The notes beneath the pieces were generated by a model. That model searched no databases. It worked only from the letters and a program-made list of their open reading frames with translations, and was not told the origin of the DNA. A stretch of 64,000 nucleotides of DNA from Sphingomonas palmae (GTDB lineage Bacteria > Pseudomonadota > Alphaproteobacteria > Sphingomonadales > Sphingomonadaceae): positions 1-64,000 of the forward strand of contig NZ_FNZZ01000006.1 of NCBI RefSeq assembly GCF_900109565.1. The letters are read 5' to 3'. Below, in pieces: positions 7,983-16,429 of this stretch. Position 1 is the first letter of the stretch; each line of letters begins with the position of its first letter. Position numbers and translations under genes: made by a program.

Positions 7983-8756
7983 ATGCTGATCGCCGACACG
8001 ATCATCGACTCGGTCCGTATCAACGCGCCGGCCGATATCCGGCTCGCGGCCGAGGCGTTCCGCGACGCGGTCGCCGATCTGACCGGGCTGTACGTCAATG
8101 TGACGCACAACATCGCCGCCTCCGCGCCGATGACCGATGCGGACGGCAGCGTCCTCGCCAGTGCAGTGTTCCAGCCCGAGGGCGCGCACGTCGATTGGTG
8201 GAAGGTGCCGCAACTGGCGCTCACCTCGCCCCTGCCGCGCGCGTGCCGGCTGGAGGCGGAGCCGTTCTGGTGCAACGCGCACGGCATCCACGCGCGCTCG
8301 CCCAGTCCGCTGCTCCAGTCGCTCGACCTGTCCGACTTCGAGGCGCGCGCGCTGACCCGCGCGGCAATCGTCGTGCCGGTACACCTGCCGTTCGGTCAGA
8401 TCGGCGCGGCGAGCTTCATCCATCCCGATGAGGCGGTCGACGACCTGTCCGCGCTCTACCAGGAGCACGACGAGGCGCTGGCGCTGCTCGCGCGCATCTT
8501 CATCGCCAGCTACGTCAAGGCAACCGAGCGCCCGCGCGAGCAACTCGCCGGACTGGCGCTCACCAAGCGCGAGGTCGAGTGCCTGCGCTGGGCGGCGGCG
8601 GGCAAGACCAACGACGAGATCGCGTTGATCCTGGGCTTGAAGCGCACCACCATCCGCTTCCACATTCGTGCCGCCGCGCAGAAGCTCGACGCAGTCAATC
8701 GCGACCAGGCGTTGTTCAAGGCGGCGCAACTAGGCTTCCTCGGCACATTGCGCTGA
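7983..8756 (+). CDS. LuxR-family transcriptional regulator
   Basis: This 257-residue protein has a C-terminal LuxR/FixJ helix-turn-helix at about residues 185-250: LTKREVECLRWAAAGKTNDE, then KRTTIRFHIRAAAQKL and NRDQALFKAAQLGF. The N-terminal 180 residues should be a ligand-sensing domain, as in autoinducer-type LuxR proteins, but it is divergent and no LuxI synthase is present, so it may sense a catabolic intermediate as an orphan. It lies between two catabolic operons, and a related 16-bp repeat lies before each, making it their likely activator. The start ATG has no obvious Shine-Dalgarno sequence, so the N-terminus is less certain. Its stop codon lies inside box B. Confidence 0.88.
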   Translation: MLIADTIIDSVRINAPADIRLAAEAFRDAVADLTGLYVNVTHNIAASAPMTDADGSVLASAVFQPEGAHVDWWKVPQLALTSPLPRACRLEAEPFWCNAHGIHARSPSPLLQSLDLSDFEARALTRAAIVVPVHLPFGQIGAASFIHPDEAVDDLSALYQEHDEALALLARIFIASYVKATERPREQLAGLALTKREVECLRWAAAGKTNDEIALILGLKRTTIRFHIRAAAQKLDAVNRDQALFKAAQLGFLGTLR

Positions 8757-8768
8757 CCCAAAGGTCAG
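8753..8768. promoter_or_regulatory. Putative LuxR-regulator box, copy B
   Basis: CTGACC-CAAA-GGTCAG is a perfect 6+4+6 inverted repeat overlapping the stop codon of the LuxR-type gene and ending 51 bp before the next operon's first ATG. LuxR-type proteins bind dyads of this size upstream of the genes they activate. It is related to copy A at 7904-7919. Confidence 0.55.
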
Positions 8769-8819
8769 AAGCGCGCCAACCGAGCGCGGGTTAGTTTCTC
8801 CATCAAGAGGAGAGACGAC

Positions 8820-9236
8820 ATGCGCGACGCGCCGCCGCCGATCGACGATCGGTTGCTGACCATCGACCCTAACGGCAGGATCACCTTGCTCGCCGGGCGC
8901 GATCGCGAGACGGGCGCGATCGTCTTTCCCGCGCCTAACGACGCCGAGCGGTTCGAGGAGGTCACCCTGCCGCGCACCGGCACCTTGTGGTCTTGGACCG
9001 TGCAGCGCTTCCGCCCCAAGTCGCCGCCCTATGCCGGACCCGACGCGTTCGAGCCCTATGCGGTGGGCTATGTCGCGCTCGGCAACGCCGTGATTGTCGA
9101 AGGGCGATTGACCGGTGCCGCGCTCGACGGCTTCGCAATCGACATGCCGATGCGGCTGGTACCCGAGCCATTCACACTGAACGACGGCTCGACGCGGCTG
9201 TCGTTCGCCTTCGCGCCGATCGGAGCTGCGGCATGA
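8820..9236 (+). CDS. OB-fold (DUF35/ChsH2-like) protein lacking zinc-ribbon cysteines
   Basis: This 138-residue protein matches the DUF35 family, in which an N-terminal zinc ribbon precedes an OB fold that partners a thiolase-like protein. The OB part is seen in RTGTLWSWTVQRF, PYAVGYVALGNAVIVEGRL and MPMRLVPEPF. The ribbon region is present (LLAGRDRETGAIVFPAP) but the four zinc Cys are absent; the protein contains no cysteine at all. Its stop overlaps the thiolase-like gene's ATG by 4 bp, so the pair should be made as a complex. In steroid-degrading actinobacteria DUF35 domains with Ltp2-type proteins form retro-aldolases, and the same is inferred here. AGGAGAG precedes the ATG by 7 nt. It opens a six-gene operon. 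Confidence 0.85.
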   Translation: MRDAPPPIDDRLLTIDPNGRITLLAGRDRETGAIVFPAPNDAERFEEVTLPRTGTLWSWTVQRFRPKSPPYAGPDAFEPYAVGYVALGNAVIVEGRLTGAALDGFAIDMPMRLVPEPFTLNDGSTRLSFAFAPIGAAA

Positions 9237-10381
9237 GCGACGTTTACATCATCGGTGCAGGCATCCACCGTTTCGGGCGCACGCCCGAGCGGACGGGGTT
9301 GCAGCAGGGCGCGTATGCGGTGCGCGCCGCGCTCGCCGGCGCGGGGCTGTCGTGGAGCGACATCCAGTTCGCTTATGGCGGGTCGGACGCGGCGGGGAAG
9401 GCGGACACGATGGTGTCCGAGCTGGGGCTTACTGGCGTGCAGTTCATCAACGTCGCCAACGGGTGCGCGACCGGTGGCTCGGCGATGTTCGGCGCCTACA
9501 CGACGATCAAGTCGGGCGAGTTCGACCTCGGCATCGCTGTCGGTTTCGACAAGCATCCGCGCGGCGCGTTCGATCCCAAGCCTGCCGAATGGGGCCTGCC
9601 CGAATGGTATGGTGAGACCGGGCTGATGCTCACCACGCAATTCTTCGCGATGAAGATCCAGCGCTACATGGCCGCGCACGGCATCACCGCGCCGACGCTC
9701 GCCAGGGTGGCCGAGAAGGCGTTCGAGAACGGCGCGCTGACCGATCATGCATGGCGGCGCGAGGCGGTCGACGCGGAGACGATCCTGTCGTCGACGATGG
9801 TCAGCGATCCGCTGACCAAGTTCATGTTCTGCTCGCCGGCGGAAGGCGCGGTGGCGCTGATCTTCGCCAGCGAGAAGCGCGCGCGCGAGCTCGGTCTGCC
9901 CGCGGTGCGGCTGCGCGCGGCGGCGGTGCGTAGCCGGCCGCCGGGCTCGTTCGAGGTCTTCTCGCCCGCGCTGACGATCGAGCGGGGGCCGTCGCCGACC
10001 GTCATCGCCTCGCGCGCGGCGTTCGAGATGGCAGGCGTGGCGCCCGGGGACATCGACGTGGCGCAGTTGCAGGACACGGAGTCGGGCGCAGAGATCATGC
10101 ACATGGCGGAAAACGGCTTCTGCGCCGACGGCGAGCAGGAGGCGTGGATCGCCGAGCGCCGCACGCACATCGGCGGGCAATTGCCGGTCAACACCGATGG
10201 CGGCTGCCTTGCCTGCGGAGAGCCAATCGGTGCCTCGGGGCTGCGCCAGGTGTACGAGAACTATCGCCAGCTGACCGGTCAGGCGGAGGCACGACAGGTG
10301 CCTGGTGATCCGCGGCTCGGCTATTCCCACGTCTACGGCGCACCCGGCGTCTCGGGCGTCGCCATCGTGGAGCGCGCGTGA
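9233..10381 (+). CDS. Thiolase-like lipid-transfer protein, likely retro-aldolase subunit
   Basis: This 382-residue protein has the thiolase fold of the SCP2/lipid-transfer branch. The nucleophile region is retained as VANGCATGG (Cys about residue 78). The motif that is GHP in thiolases reads GGCLACGEPIGASG, so the catalytic His is Glu, and the C-terminal Cys motif CxGGG is replaced by HVYGAPGVSG. Without that His and Cys, thiolytic cleavage is unlikely. Ltp2-type proteins that partner DUF35 proteins are retro-aldolases cleaving a beta-hydroxyacyl-CoA side chain, and the overlapping DUF35 gene supports this role. Final reading: aldolase, moderate confidence; thiolase superfamily, high confidence. 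Confidence 0.9.
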   Translation: MSDVYIIGAGIHRFGRTPERTGLQQGAYAVRAALAGAGLSWSDIQFAYGGSDAAGKADTMVSELGLTGVQFINVANGCATGGSAMFGAYTTIKSGEFDLGIAVGFDKHPRGAFDPKPAEWGLPEWYGETGLMLTTQFFAMKIQRYMAAHGITAPTLARVAEKAFENGALTDHAWRREAVDAETILSSTMVSDPLTKFMFCSPAEGAVALIFASEKRARELGLPAVRLRAAAVRSRPPGSFEVFSPALTIERGPSPTVIASRAAFEMAGVAPGDIDVAQLQDTESGAEIMHMAENGFCADGEQEAWIAERRTHIGGQLPVNTDGGCLACGEPIGASGLRQVYENYRQLTGQAEARQVPGDPRLGYSHVYGAPGVSGVAIVERA

Positions 10382-11556
10382 TGGACATGACGCTATCTCC
10401 CGAGCATCTCGCCTTCCGCGACGAGGTTCGCGCCTTTCTCGACTCGGCGTTGACGCCTGAGATGCGGCGTGGCGCGACGCTTACCTCGGGCGTGTTCGCC
10501 GAACCCGACGTCTATCGCGCGTGGCAGAGCGCGCTCGACCGACAGGGCTGGCTGACCTATTTCTGGCCCGAGGCGGCGGGCGGTCCCGGCTGGGATGCGG
10601 TGCGGCGCTGGATTTTCGAGAACGAAGTGGCACGCGCGGGCGCGCCGGTGCTGCCGGGGATGGGGTTGAAGCTCGTCGGCCCGGTGCTGTTCAGCTACGG
10701 CACCCATGAGCAGCAGGCACGTTTCCTGCCGCCCTTGCGTAGCGGCGAGCATATCTGGGCGCAGGGTTTCTCCGAGCCAGGCTCTGGCTCCGACCTCGCC
10801 TCGCTGCGCACCCGCGCGGTGCGTGATGGCGACGATTATATCGTGGACGGGCAGAAGATCTGGACCACGCAGGCGCAGTTCGCCAATTGGCTGTTCGCGC
10901 TGGTGCGCACCGATGCGACCGGCAAGCCGCAGCGCGGCATCTCGTTCCTGCTAATCGACATGAACACGCCCGGCGTCACCGTGCGCCCGATCATCAGCGC
11001 GTCGGGCGATCACGAGCTGAACGAGGTGTTCCTGGAAAACGTTCGCGTGCCCGCCGACAATCTGATCGGCGCGGAAGGGCAGGGCTGGACGATCGCCAAG
11101 TTCCTGCTGGAGAACGAGCGTGGCGGCACAGGCTACGCGCCGCAACTGCTTGCCGATCTTGATCGGCTGGAGCGCGCCGCCGATTTTTCGAGCGAACTCG
11201 CCGATCGCGCGGTGCGGCTGCGGCTTGAGGCCGAGGCACTGGAGATGAGCGAGCTTCGCACGCTGCTTGAGATCGAGCACGGCGAGCCGCCGCACCCGCG
11301 CAGCCTCGCGGTCAAGCTGATCGCGTCGGAGGTGCGCCAAGGGATCGAGGCGCTGGCGGTCGACGCCTTCGGGTTGGCCGGCCTGCAACTGCCCGCCGAA
11401 CGCCCGTTCCATGCCGCCGACGCAGCTGAAGGCATCGGCCCGCCCGAGGCGGCGCTCGCTTCGGTCCGCTACCTGAATGCGCGTGCCTGGTCGATCTTCG
11501 GCGGCACCAGCGAGGTTCAGCTCAACATCATCGCCAAGGCCGCGGTCGGCCTGTGA
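10381..11556 (+). CDS. Acyl-CoA dehydrogenase, large subunit type
   Basis: This 391-residue acyl-CoA dehydrogenase has an N-terminal helical domain, a beta domain with WAQGFSEPGSGSDLASL and DGQKIWTTQAQ, and a C-terminal helical domain ending NARAWSIFGGTSEVQLNIIA. The SIFGGTSEVQ signature and overall form match the FadE-type subunits that pair with a smaller, divergent subunit in steroid catabolism; the smaller dehydrogenase at 12752 is a candidate partner. The ATG at 10381 follows GTGGAG by 8 nt and overlaps the previous stop; a GTG 3 bp earlier (10378) is equally possible. The enzyme would desaturate a CoA thioester before hydration. Confidence 0.92.
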   Translation: MDMTLSPEHLAFRDEVRAFLDSALTPEMRRGATLTSGVFAEPDVYRAWQSALDRQGWLTYFWPEAAGGPGWDAVRRWIFENEVARAGAPVLPGMGLKLVGPVLFSYGTHEQQARFLPPLRSGEHIWAQGFSEPGSGSDLASLRTRAVRDGDDYIVDGQKIWTTQAQFANWLFALVRTDATGKPQRGISFLLIDMNTPGVTVRPIISASGDHELNEVFLENVRVPADNLIGAEGQGWTIAKFLLENERGGTGYAPQLLADLDRLERAADFSSELADRAVRLRLEAEALEMSELRTLLEIEHGEPPHPRSLAVKLIASEVRQGIEALAVDAFGLAGLQLPAERPFHAADAAEGIGPPEAALASVRYLNARAWSIFGGTSEVQLNIIAKAAVGL

Positions 11557-11574
11557 CGCGCAGAGGATTTGCTT

Positions 11575-12750
11575 ATGCCTGACGCTTTCATTGTTTCCGC
11601 TCGCCGCACACCCGGTGGTCGTCGCAACGGTCGCCTGGCCGACATCCATCCCGCCGACCTCGGCGCCACGGTAATCGACGCGATCCTCGCCGAAACCGGC
11701 GTCGACCCCGCGGCGATCGACGACGTCATCATCGGCTGCGTCAGCCAGGTGGGCGAGCAGACCTTCGCGCTCGGGCGCAACGTGGTGCTCGCTTCGTCGC
11801 TGCCCGAGAGCGTTCCTGCGGTCACGATCGACCGCCAGTGCGGCAGTTCGCAGCAGGCGCTCCACTTCGCCGCGCAGGCGGTGATGTCAGGGACGCAGGA
11901 CCTGGTGATCGCGGGCGGGGTGGAGAGCATGTCGCGCGTTCACATGGGCTCGCCCGTCACGCTCGCCGCGCAGGCGGGCATGGGCAGCGGCCCGTTCGCG
12001 CCCAGCATCCAGAAGCGCTTCGGTGTGGAAAGCTTCAGCCAGTTCACCGGCGCGCAGATGATCGCGGACAAATACGGCTTCGATCGCGCCGCGCTCGACC
12101 AGTTCGCCCTCGACAGCCACCGCAAGGCAGTGGCGGCGCGCGACGCGGGTGCGTTCAAGGCCGAGATCGTGCCGGTCACCACGACCGAGGCGGATGGCAG
12201 CCGGCACGTCCACGACCATGACGAGGGCGTCCGCGCCGACGCCTCGCTCGAGTCGATCGGCACGGTGAAGCTGCTTAGCCCCAACGGCACGCTGTCGGCT
12301 GCCTCGGCGAGCCAGATCTGCGACGGGGCGAGCGGTGTGCTGGTCGCGTCGGAACAGGCGGTGAAGCAGCACGGCCTGACCCCGCTCGCGCGCATTCACA
12401 ATTTGACCGTCACCGCGGGCGATCCCGTCATCATGCTGGAGGAGCCGATTCCGGCGACCAGGCGCGCGTTGCAGCGCGCCGGACTGTCACTCGACGACAT
12501 CGACCTATTCGAGGTCAACGAGGCATTCGCCTCAATTCCGATGGCGTGGCTGAAGGCGCTGGGTGCCGATACGACGAAGCTCAACGTCAACGGCGGCGCG
12601 ATCGCGCTCGGTCATCCGCTGGGCGCGACGGGTACGAAGTTGATGGCGACGCTGGTCCACGCGCTGCACGCGCGCGGCGGTCGCTACGGGTTGCAGACGA
12701 TGTGCGAGGGTGGCGGAATCGCCAACGTGACGATTGTGGAGCGCGTCTGA
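11575..12750 (+). CDS. Thiolase (acetyl-CoA acetyltransferase type)
   Basis: This 391-residue thiolase has all catalytic elements: nucleophilic Cys89 in DRQCGSS, EVNEAFA, the His of GGAIALGHPLGATG and the C-terminal Cys of MCEGGGIANVTIVE. It should cleave a 3-ketoacyl-CoA with free CoA to release acetyl- or propionyl-CoA. This intact set contrasts with the thiolase-like protein at 9233, which lacks His and the second Cys, so the operon carries one genuine thiolase and one specialised relative. ATG 11575 is chosen for GAGGA 7 nt upstream; an in-frame TTG at 11569 is ignored. It lies between the two acyl-CoA dehydrogenase genes. Confidence 0.95.
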   Translation: MPDAFIVSARRTPGGRRNGRLADIHPADLGATVIDAILAETGVDPAAIDDVIIGCVSQVGEQTFALGRNVVLASSLPESVPAVTIDRQCGSSQQALHFAAQAVMSGTQDLVIAGGVESMSRVHMGSPVTLAAQAGMGSGPFAPSIQKRFGVESFSQFTGAQMIADKYGFDRAALDQFALDSHRKAVAARDAGAFKAEIVPVTTTEADGSRHVHDHDEGVRADASLESIGTVKLLSPNGTLSAASASQICDGASGVLVASEQAVKQHGLTPLARIHNLTVTAGDPVIMLEEPIPATRRALQRAGLSLDDIDLFEVNEAFASIPMAWLKALGADTTKLNVNGGAIALGHPLGATGTKLMATLVHALHARGGRYGLQTMCEGGGIANVTIVERV

Positions 12751-12751
12751 G

Positions 12752-13765
12752 ATGGACCTGATCCCCAGCGACGAGCAGGTGCTGCTGCGCGACACGGTCA
12801 GGCGCTTCCTCGCAGACGGTAGTGACGCGACCACGATGGGCAAGGGACCGATGCCGCGCGACGTGTGGCGCGCGGTCGCCGAACTCGGCCTACTGTCCTT
12901 CCTGCTGCCCGAGGCGGCGGGCGGCACCGGCGGACGGCCGCAGGACGCGGCGATCATCGCCGAGGAGATTGGGCGCGCGCTCGCGATCACGCCACTCGCT
13001 GAGAGCATCGGCGGCGCGGCCGACCTGATCGCGCGTGCGGGCGACGCGGACCTCACCAGCCGCTGGGTCGAGCGGGCGCTGATGGGAGAACAACATCTGG
13101 CGCTCGCACAGGCACCGGTTGATGCGCGCGGCGACACGCTCTCGAGCGATCTCGGCATTGTGTCTTGGGCAGCGGAAGCGGCCGCGATCGTCGTTCTCGC
13201 TGATAAGCGCGCGTGGGTCGTCGAACCGGAGGCCACGGGTGTGATGGTCACGCCGGTGCGCTTGATCGACGGGACGCCGGGCGCGACGGTGTTGCTCGCC
13301 AATTGTGCCGCGACCGCGCTGAACGTTAGTGCGGCCGACGTAGCGGCGTGTCTCGCAACCGTGCGTTTGTGCCACACGGCCGAGCTGGTCGGCGCCATGA
13401 CGACGCTCTACGAGCAGGCGGTCGCCTACGCGCGTGAGCGCAAGCAGTTTGGTGTCGCAATCGGGTCGTTTCAGGTCGTCCAGCACAAGCTCGCGCGCAT
13501 GTTCGTCGCGATCGAGCAGAGCCGTTCGCTGTTGTTGAAGGCGGCCGTCGAGGATCGGGGCGACACGGGGTTCGTCCGCGCAACGCTGGCTGCCAAAGCC
13601 TACATCGCGGAAAGGGCGCAGGCAGTGGCGGAGGATGCGGTGCATCTGCACGGTGGCATGGGCGTGACCGACGAGCTGGCGGTCGGGCGTGGGCTTCGCC
13701 GCGTCATGCTGCTCGCGCGCGCGTCCGGCAGCGCTGCTCAGGCGCGGCGGGCGCTGGCGGCATGA
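12752..13765 (+). CDS. Acyl-CoA dehydrogenase, small divergent subunit type
   Basis: This 337-residue protein is shorter than typical acyl-CoA dehydrogenases (about 380-400). The N-terminal helices (PSDEQVLLRDTVRRFLAD), LLSFLLPEAAGGTGG and the C-terminal helical part (YARERKQFGVAIGSFQVVQH, VHLHGGMGVTDE) are recognisable. The middle beta domain is reduced and the usual TEP-x-xGSD substrate/FAD segment is absent. Such small subunits form heteromers with full-length partners in steroid and bile-acid catabolism; the dehydrogenase at 10381 in the same operon is the candidate. The gene begins 1 bp after the thiolase stop and overlaps the next gene by 4 bp. Confidence 0.88.
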   Translation: MDLIPSDEQVLLRDTVRRFLADGSDATTMGKGPMPRDVWRAVAELGLLSFLLPEAAGGTGGRPQDAAIIAEEIGRALAITPLAESIGGAADLIARAGDADLTSRWVERALMGEQHLALAQAPVDARGDTLSSDLGIVSWAAEAAAIVVLADKRAWVVEPEATGVMVTPVRLIDGTPGATVLLANCAATALNVSAADVAACLATVRLCHTAELVGAMTTLYEQAVAYARERKQFGVAIGSFQVVQHKLARMFVAIEQSRSLLLKAAVEDRGDTGFVRATLAAKAYIAERAQAVAEDAVHLHGGMGVTDELAVGRGLRRVMLLARASGSAAQARRALAA

Positions 13766-14775
13766 GCGTCAACCGGCGCTGGACGCTGGCCGCGCGGCCC
13801 GACGGTCCAGTCAAGGCGAGCGACTTCGCGCTGGTGAGCGAACCGTTTGCGCGACCGGTGCTAAGGATGGGCGAGGTGCTGGTGCGCAACCACTTGTTCT
13901 CGGTCGCACCCACTATTCGCAACTGGTTGAATGACGGCGGAAGCTATCGCGGGTCGATCCCGATCGGCGGTACGATCGCGGGCATGACCGCCTGCGAGGT
14001 AATCGCATCCGAACACGCCGACTATGCGGTCGGCAGCCGCATGGTCGCGATGGCGCGCTGGGAGGATCTGAGCGTCGTGCGCCCGGACAGCGCGGCCGTG
14101 CCGCCGTTCCCGGTGCCCAACGACGTGTCGTTCGAGGATGCGATGGGGCTCTACTCGCCTAACAGCCTGACCGCGTACTTCGGCCTGCTCGACGTCGGAC
14201 GCCCGGTCGCTGGCGAAACATTGGTCGTGTCGGGTGCGGCCGGGTCGGTCGGCTCGCTCGTGTGTCAGATCGGCAAGGTCACCGGCTGCCGCGTGATCGG
14301 CATCGCCGGTGGCGCGGCAAAGTGCCGGCATCTGGTCGAGGTCACCGGTGTCGATGCCGCGATCGACTACCGCGCGGAGAACGTCGCCGGGCGGCTCGCC
14401 GAACTATGCCCATCAGGGATCGACCTGTTCTTCGACAATGTCGGCGGCGAGCAGTTGCAGGCGGCGGTCGACAATATGGCCGATCACGGCCGGATCGTGC
14501 TGTGCGGGCAGATTTCGGCCTATGATCGGCCGGGCGGCGCGCCTGGTCCGAGCGACATGATGAAGATCGTTTACGGACGGATCCGTATGGAAGGCTTCGT
14601 GGTCGGTGACTTCGTCGATCGCGCCTCGACGGCCCGCGAGCGGTTGCGACAGTGGCAGGCGGAGGGACGCGTCTCCGTGCAGGTCGACGTGCGACGCGGG
14701 TTCGAGCGCTTGCCCGACGCCTTCGTCGACCTGTTCTCCGGCGGGAATGCGGGCACGCTGCTGGTCGCCGCCTGA
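13762..14775 (+). CDS. Zinc-independent MDR reductase (NADP-dependent alkenal/prostaglandin reductase type)
   Basis: This 337-residue medium-chain reductase has the NADP-binding signature VSGAAGSVGSLVCQIGK (about residues 155-171), FFDNVGGEQLQ and, near the N-terminus, NHLFSVAPTIRNWL, typical of the leukotriene B4/prostaglandin reductase branch. No zinc-ligand cluster is seen. Such enzymes reduce the double bond of alpha,beta-unsaturated ketones or aldehydes, so it could saturate an enone intermediate. ATG overlaps the TGA of the preceding gene. It is the last gene of the operon 8820-14775 and converges with the SDR at 14779, only 3 bp apart. Confidence 0.9.
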   Translation: MSVNRRWTLAARPDGPVKASDFALVSEPFARPVLRMGEVLVRNHLFSVAPTIRNWLNDGGSYRGSIPIGGTIAGMTACEVIASEHADYAVGSRMVAMARWEDLSVVRPDSAAVPPFPVPNDVSFEDAMGLYSPNSLTAYFGLLDVGRPVAGETLVVSGAAGSVGSLVCQIGKVTGCRVIGIAGGAAKCRHLVEVTGVDAAIDYRAENVAGRLAELCPSGIDLFFDNVGGEQLQAAVDNMADHGRIVLCGQISAYDRPGGAPGPSDMMKIVYGRIRMEGFVVGDFVDRASTARERLRQWQAEGRVSVQVDVRRGFERLPDAFVDLFSGGNAGTLLVAA

Positions 14776-14778
14776 CGC

Positions 14779-15534
14779 TCAGCCGGCGGTCTGCCCGCCG
14801 TCGATCGTCACGTCGGTGCCGGTGATGTAGCGGGCACCGTCACCCGCGAGGAAGAGGATCGCCGCCGCGATCTCCTCGACATTCCCCGCCCGCCCGAGCG
14901 GAATGTCGACCAGCCGCCTGGCCTTGATCGCGGGATCGTCGAAGACCGCGCGGGCGAGCGGCGTGTCGATCAGGCCGGGGTTGATCGTGTTGACACGGAT
15001 GCGCGATCCGTGCGCGGCGAACTCGATCGCCGCGGCCTTGCTGAACATGCGCGTGGCTCCCTTCGCGGCCGAATAGGCGCTGGAGCCCGGGCCTGAGATG
15101 ATCCCGCGGATCGAGGCGATGTTGACGATCGCGGCGTGATCGGACCGCTCGAGCAGCGGCATCATCGCGCGCGTACCGAGGAACAGGCTGTCGACGTTAA
15201 CCGCGCGGACGGCCCGCCACTCGTCAAGCGACAGATCGGCAATTGCACAGAAGTTGCCGCGTCCCGCATTGTTGACGAGCACGTCGAGCCGTCCCGCCTG
15301 ATCGTCGATCAGCGCCGCTGCACGGGTCCAGCCGGCCTCGTTGGTGACGTCGAGCGCGATCGCGTGATGAGGCTTTCCATCGGGCAGGCATGCGCAGGCG
15401 GCGTCCAGTGCTTCGCGGTCGCGGTCCGCCAGCCACACGGTCGCGCCCGCGTCGAGGAAGGCGTGCGCGGCGGCGAGGCCGATCCCGTTCGCCGCGCCGG
15501 TGACCAGGACGTGGCGATCGGCGAACGATTTCAC
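14779..15534 (-). CDS. SDR family oxidoreductase
   Basis: This 251-residue classical SDR has TGAANGIGLA, VNNAG, VNIASIRGIISG with the catalytic Ser, YSAAKGA and the ending TGTDVTIDGG. It is the closest relative in the window of the SDR at 3119-3859. The start is uncertain: GTG 15534 gives a normal-length N-terminus 4 bp after the upstream stop, while ATG 15570 would overlap the upstream gene by 32 bp; neither has a strong Shine-Dalgarno sequence. It is the last gene of the six-gene unit that begins at 22450. Its substrate is unknown, but paired related SDRs suggest two hydroxyl positions or stereo-isomers on one skeleton. Confidence 0.87.
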   Translation of the reverse strand: MKSFADRHVLVTGAANGIGLAAAHAFLDAGATVWLADRDREALDAACACLPDGKPHHAIALDVTNEAGWTRAAALIDDQAGRLDVLVNNAGRGNFCAIADLSLDEWRAVRAVNVDSLFLGTRAMMPLLERSDHAAIVNIASIRGIISGPGSSAYSAAKGATRMFSKAAAIEFAAHGSRIRVNTINPGLIDTPLARAVFDDPAIKARRLVDIPLGRAGNVEEIAAAILFLAGDGARYITGTDVTIDGGQTAG

Positions 15535-15538
15535 CGCG

Positions 15539-16429
15539 TCACTGATCGCTCGTGTCGGCAAGCCCCGCATCCTTGCGGCTCATCGCGACAATGCTCTCGA
15601 ACGTCGGGTTGCGGCGCGCCAGGATCGCGTCGGCGCGTGCCGCGATCGCGGGATCGAACGCGTCGGTCGTGAACACGTAGAAGTCGCCGCGACGAATGCC
15701 CTCGAACGCGATTTGGGCGGTCTGTTCCGCGGTGATCGCATTGCGGTACAGATCGTCGCGCATCGCCTCCAGGTCGGCGGATTCGCGCGGCGTTCCTTCG
15801 GGATGGGCCAGTGCCTGCGGACGCGATCGCTCCGCCTCGTAGATGCGGGTGGCGACGAGGCCCGGCAGCAGCATGGTGACGCCGATCGGCGCGTCGATCT
15901 CCTGCAAGCCCGCGTAGAGCGCCTCGGTGGCGCGCACGACCGCGTGCTTCGCCGCGCCGTAGCAGGCCGACCCCGACCCGCTGACCACGCCCGCGACCGA
16001 TGCGGTGTTGAGGATGTGCGCGGGTGCTCCCGCCGCGAGGAGGCGCGGGACGAACACTCGCATGCCATGCAGCACGCCATTCAGGTTGACGCCGAGCGAC
16101 CATTGCCAGTCATTGTCACTATATTCCCAGACGCGGCGGTGGCGACCGCCCGGGACGATCCCGGCGTTGTTGCACAACAATCCGACGCGCCCGAACCGTG
16201 CCTCGGCCGCGTCGGCCAACGCCATCAAATCGCCTTCGCGCGTCACGTCGCAGCGCACCACCAGCGTGCGGTCCGCGCCGATCTCGGCTGCGACCGCTTG
16301 CGCCTCTGCCTCCGCGATATCGGCCAGCACGACGTTCATGCCCGCTGCCGCCGCCTCGCGCGCCAGCGCCGCGCCGATGCCGCTGCCCGCGCCGGTGATC
16401 ACGGCGCACCCGTTGGTCCAGTTGGTCAT
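15539..16429 (-). CDS. SDR family oxidoreductase, extended C-terminus
   Basis: This 296-residue SDR has TGAGSGIGAA, CNNAG, LNTASVAGVVSG and YGAAKHAVV. It is about 45 residues longer than the other SDRs here: after the catalytic region it continues through MLLPGLVATRIYEAERS, MRDDLYRNAITAEQTAQ and a tail with GDFYVFTTDAFDP. This layout is common for SDRs acting on bulky substrates with a C-terminal cap. ATG 16427-16429 overlaps the stop of the MFS gene by 4 bp. The much longer in-frame opening upstream is the MFS gene read in the wrong frame. Confidence 0.9.
   Translation of the reverse strand: MTNWTNGCAVITGAGSGIGAALAREAAAAGMNVVLADIAEAEAQAVAAEIGADRTLVVRCDVTREGDLMALADAAEARFGRVGLLCNNAGIVPGGRHRRVWEYSDNDWQWSLGVNLNGVLHGMRVFVPRLLAAGAPAHILNTASVAGVVSGSGSACYGAAKHAVVRATEALYAGLQEIDAPIGVTMLLPGLVATRIYEAERSRPQALAHPEGTPRESADLEAMRDDLYRNAITAEQTAQIAFEGIRRGDFYVFTTDAFDPAIAARADAILARRNPTFESIVAMSRKDAGLADTSDQ

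Noticed and set aside
8753..8768. Box B as a terminator of the LuxR-type gene
   Set aside because: The arms are only 6 bp, not G/C-dense enough and without a T-tract, and a related dyad occurs at 7904, where no gene ends; an operator fits better.
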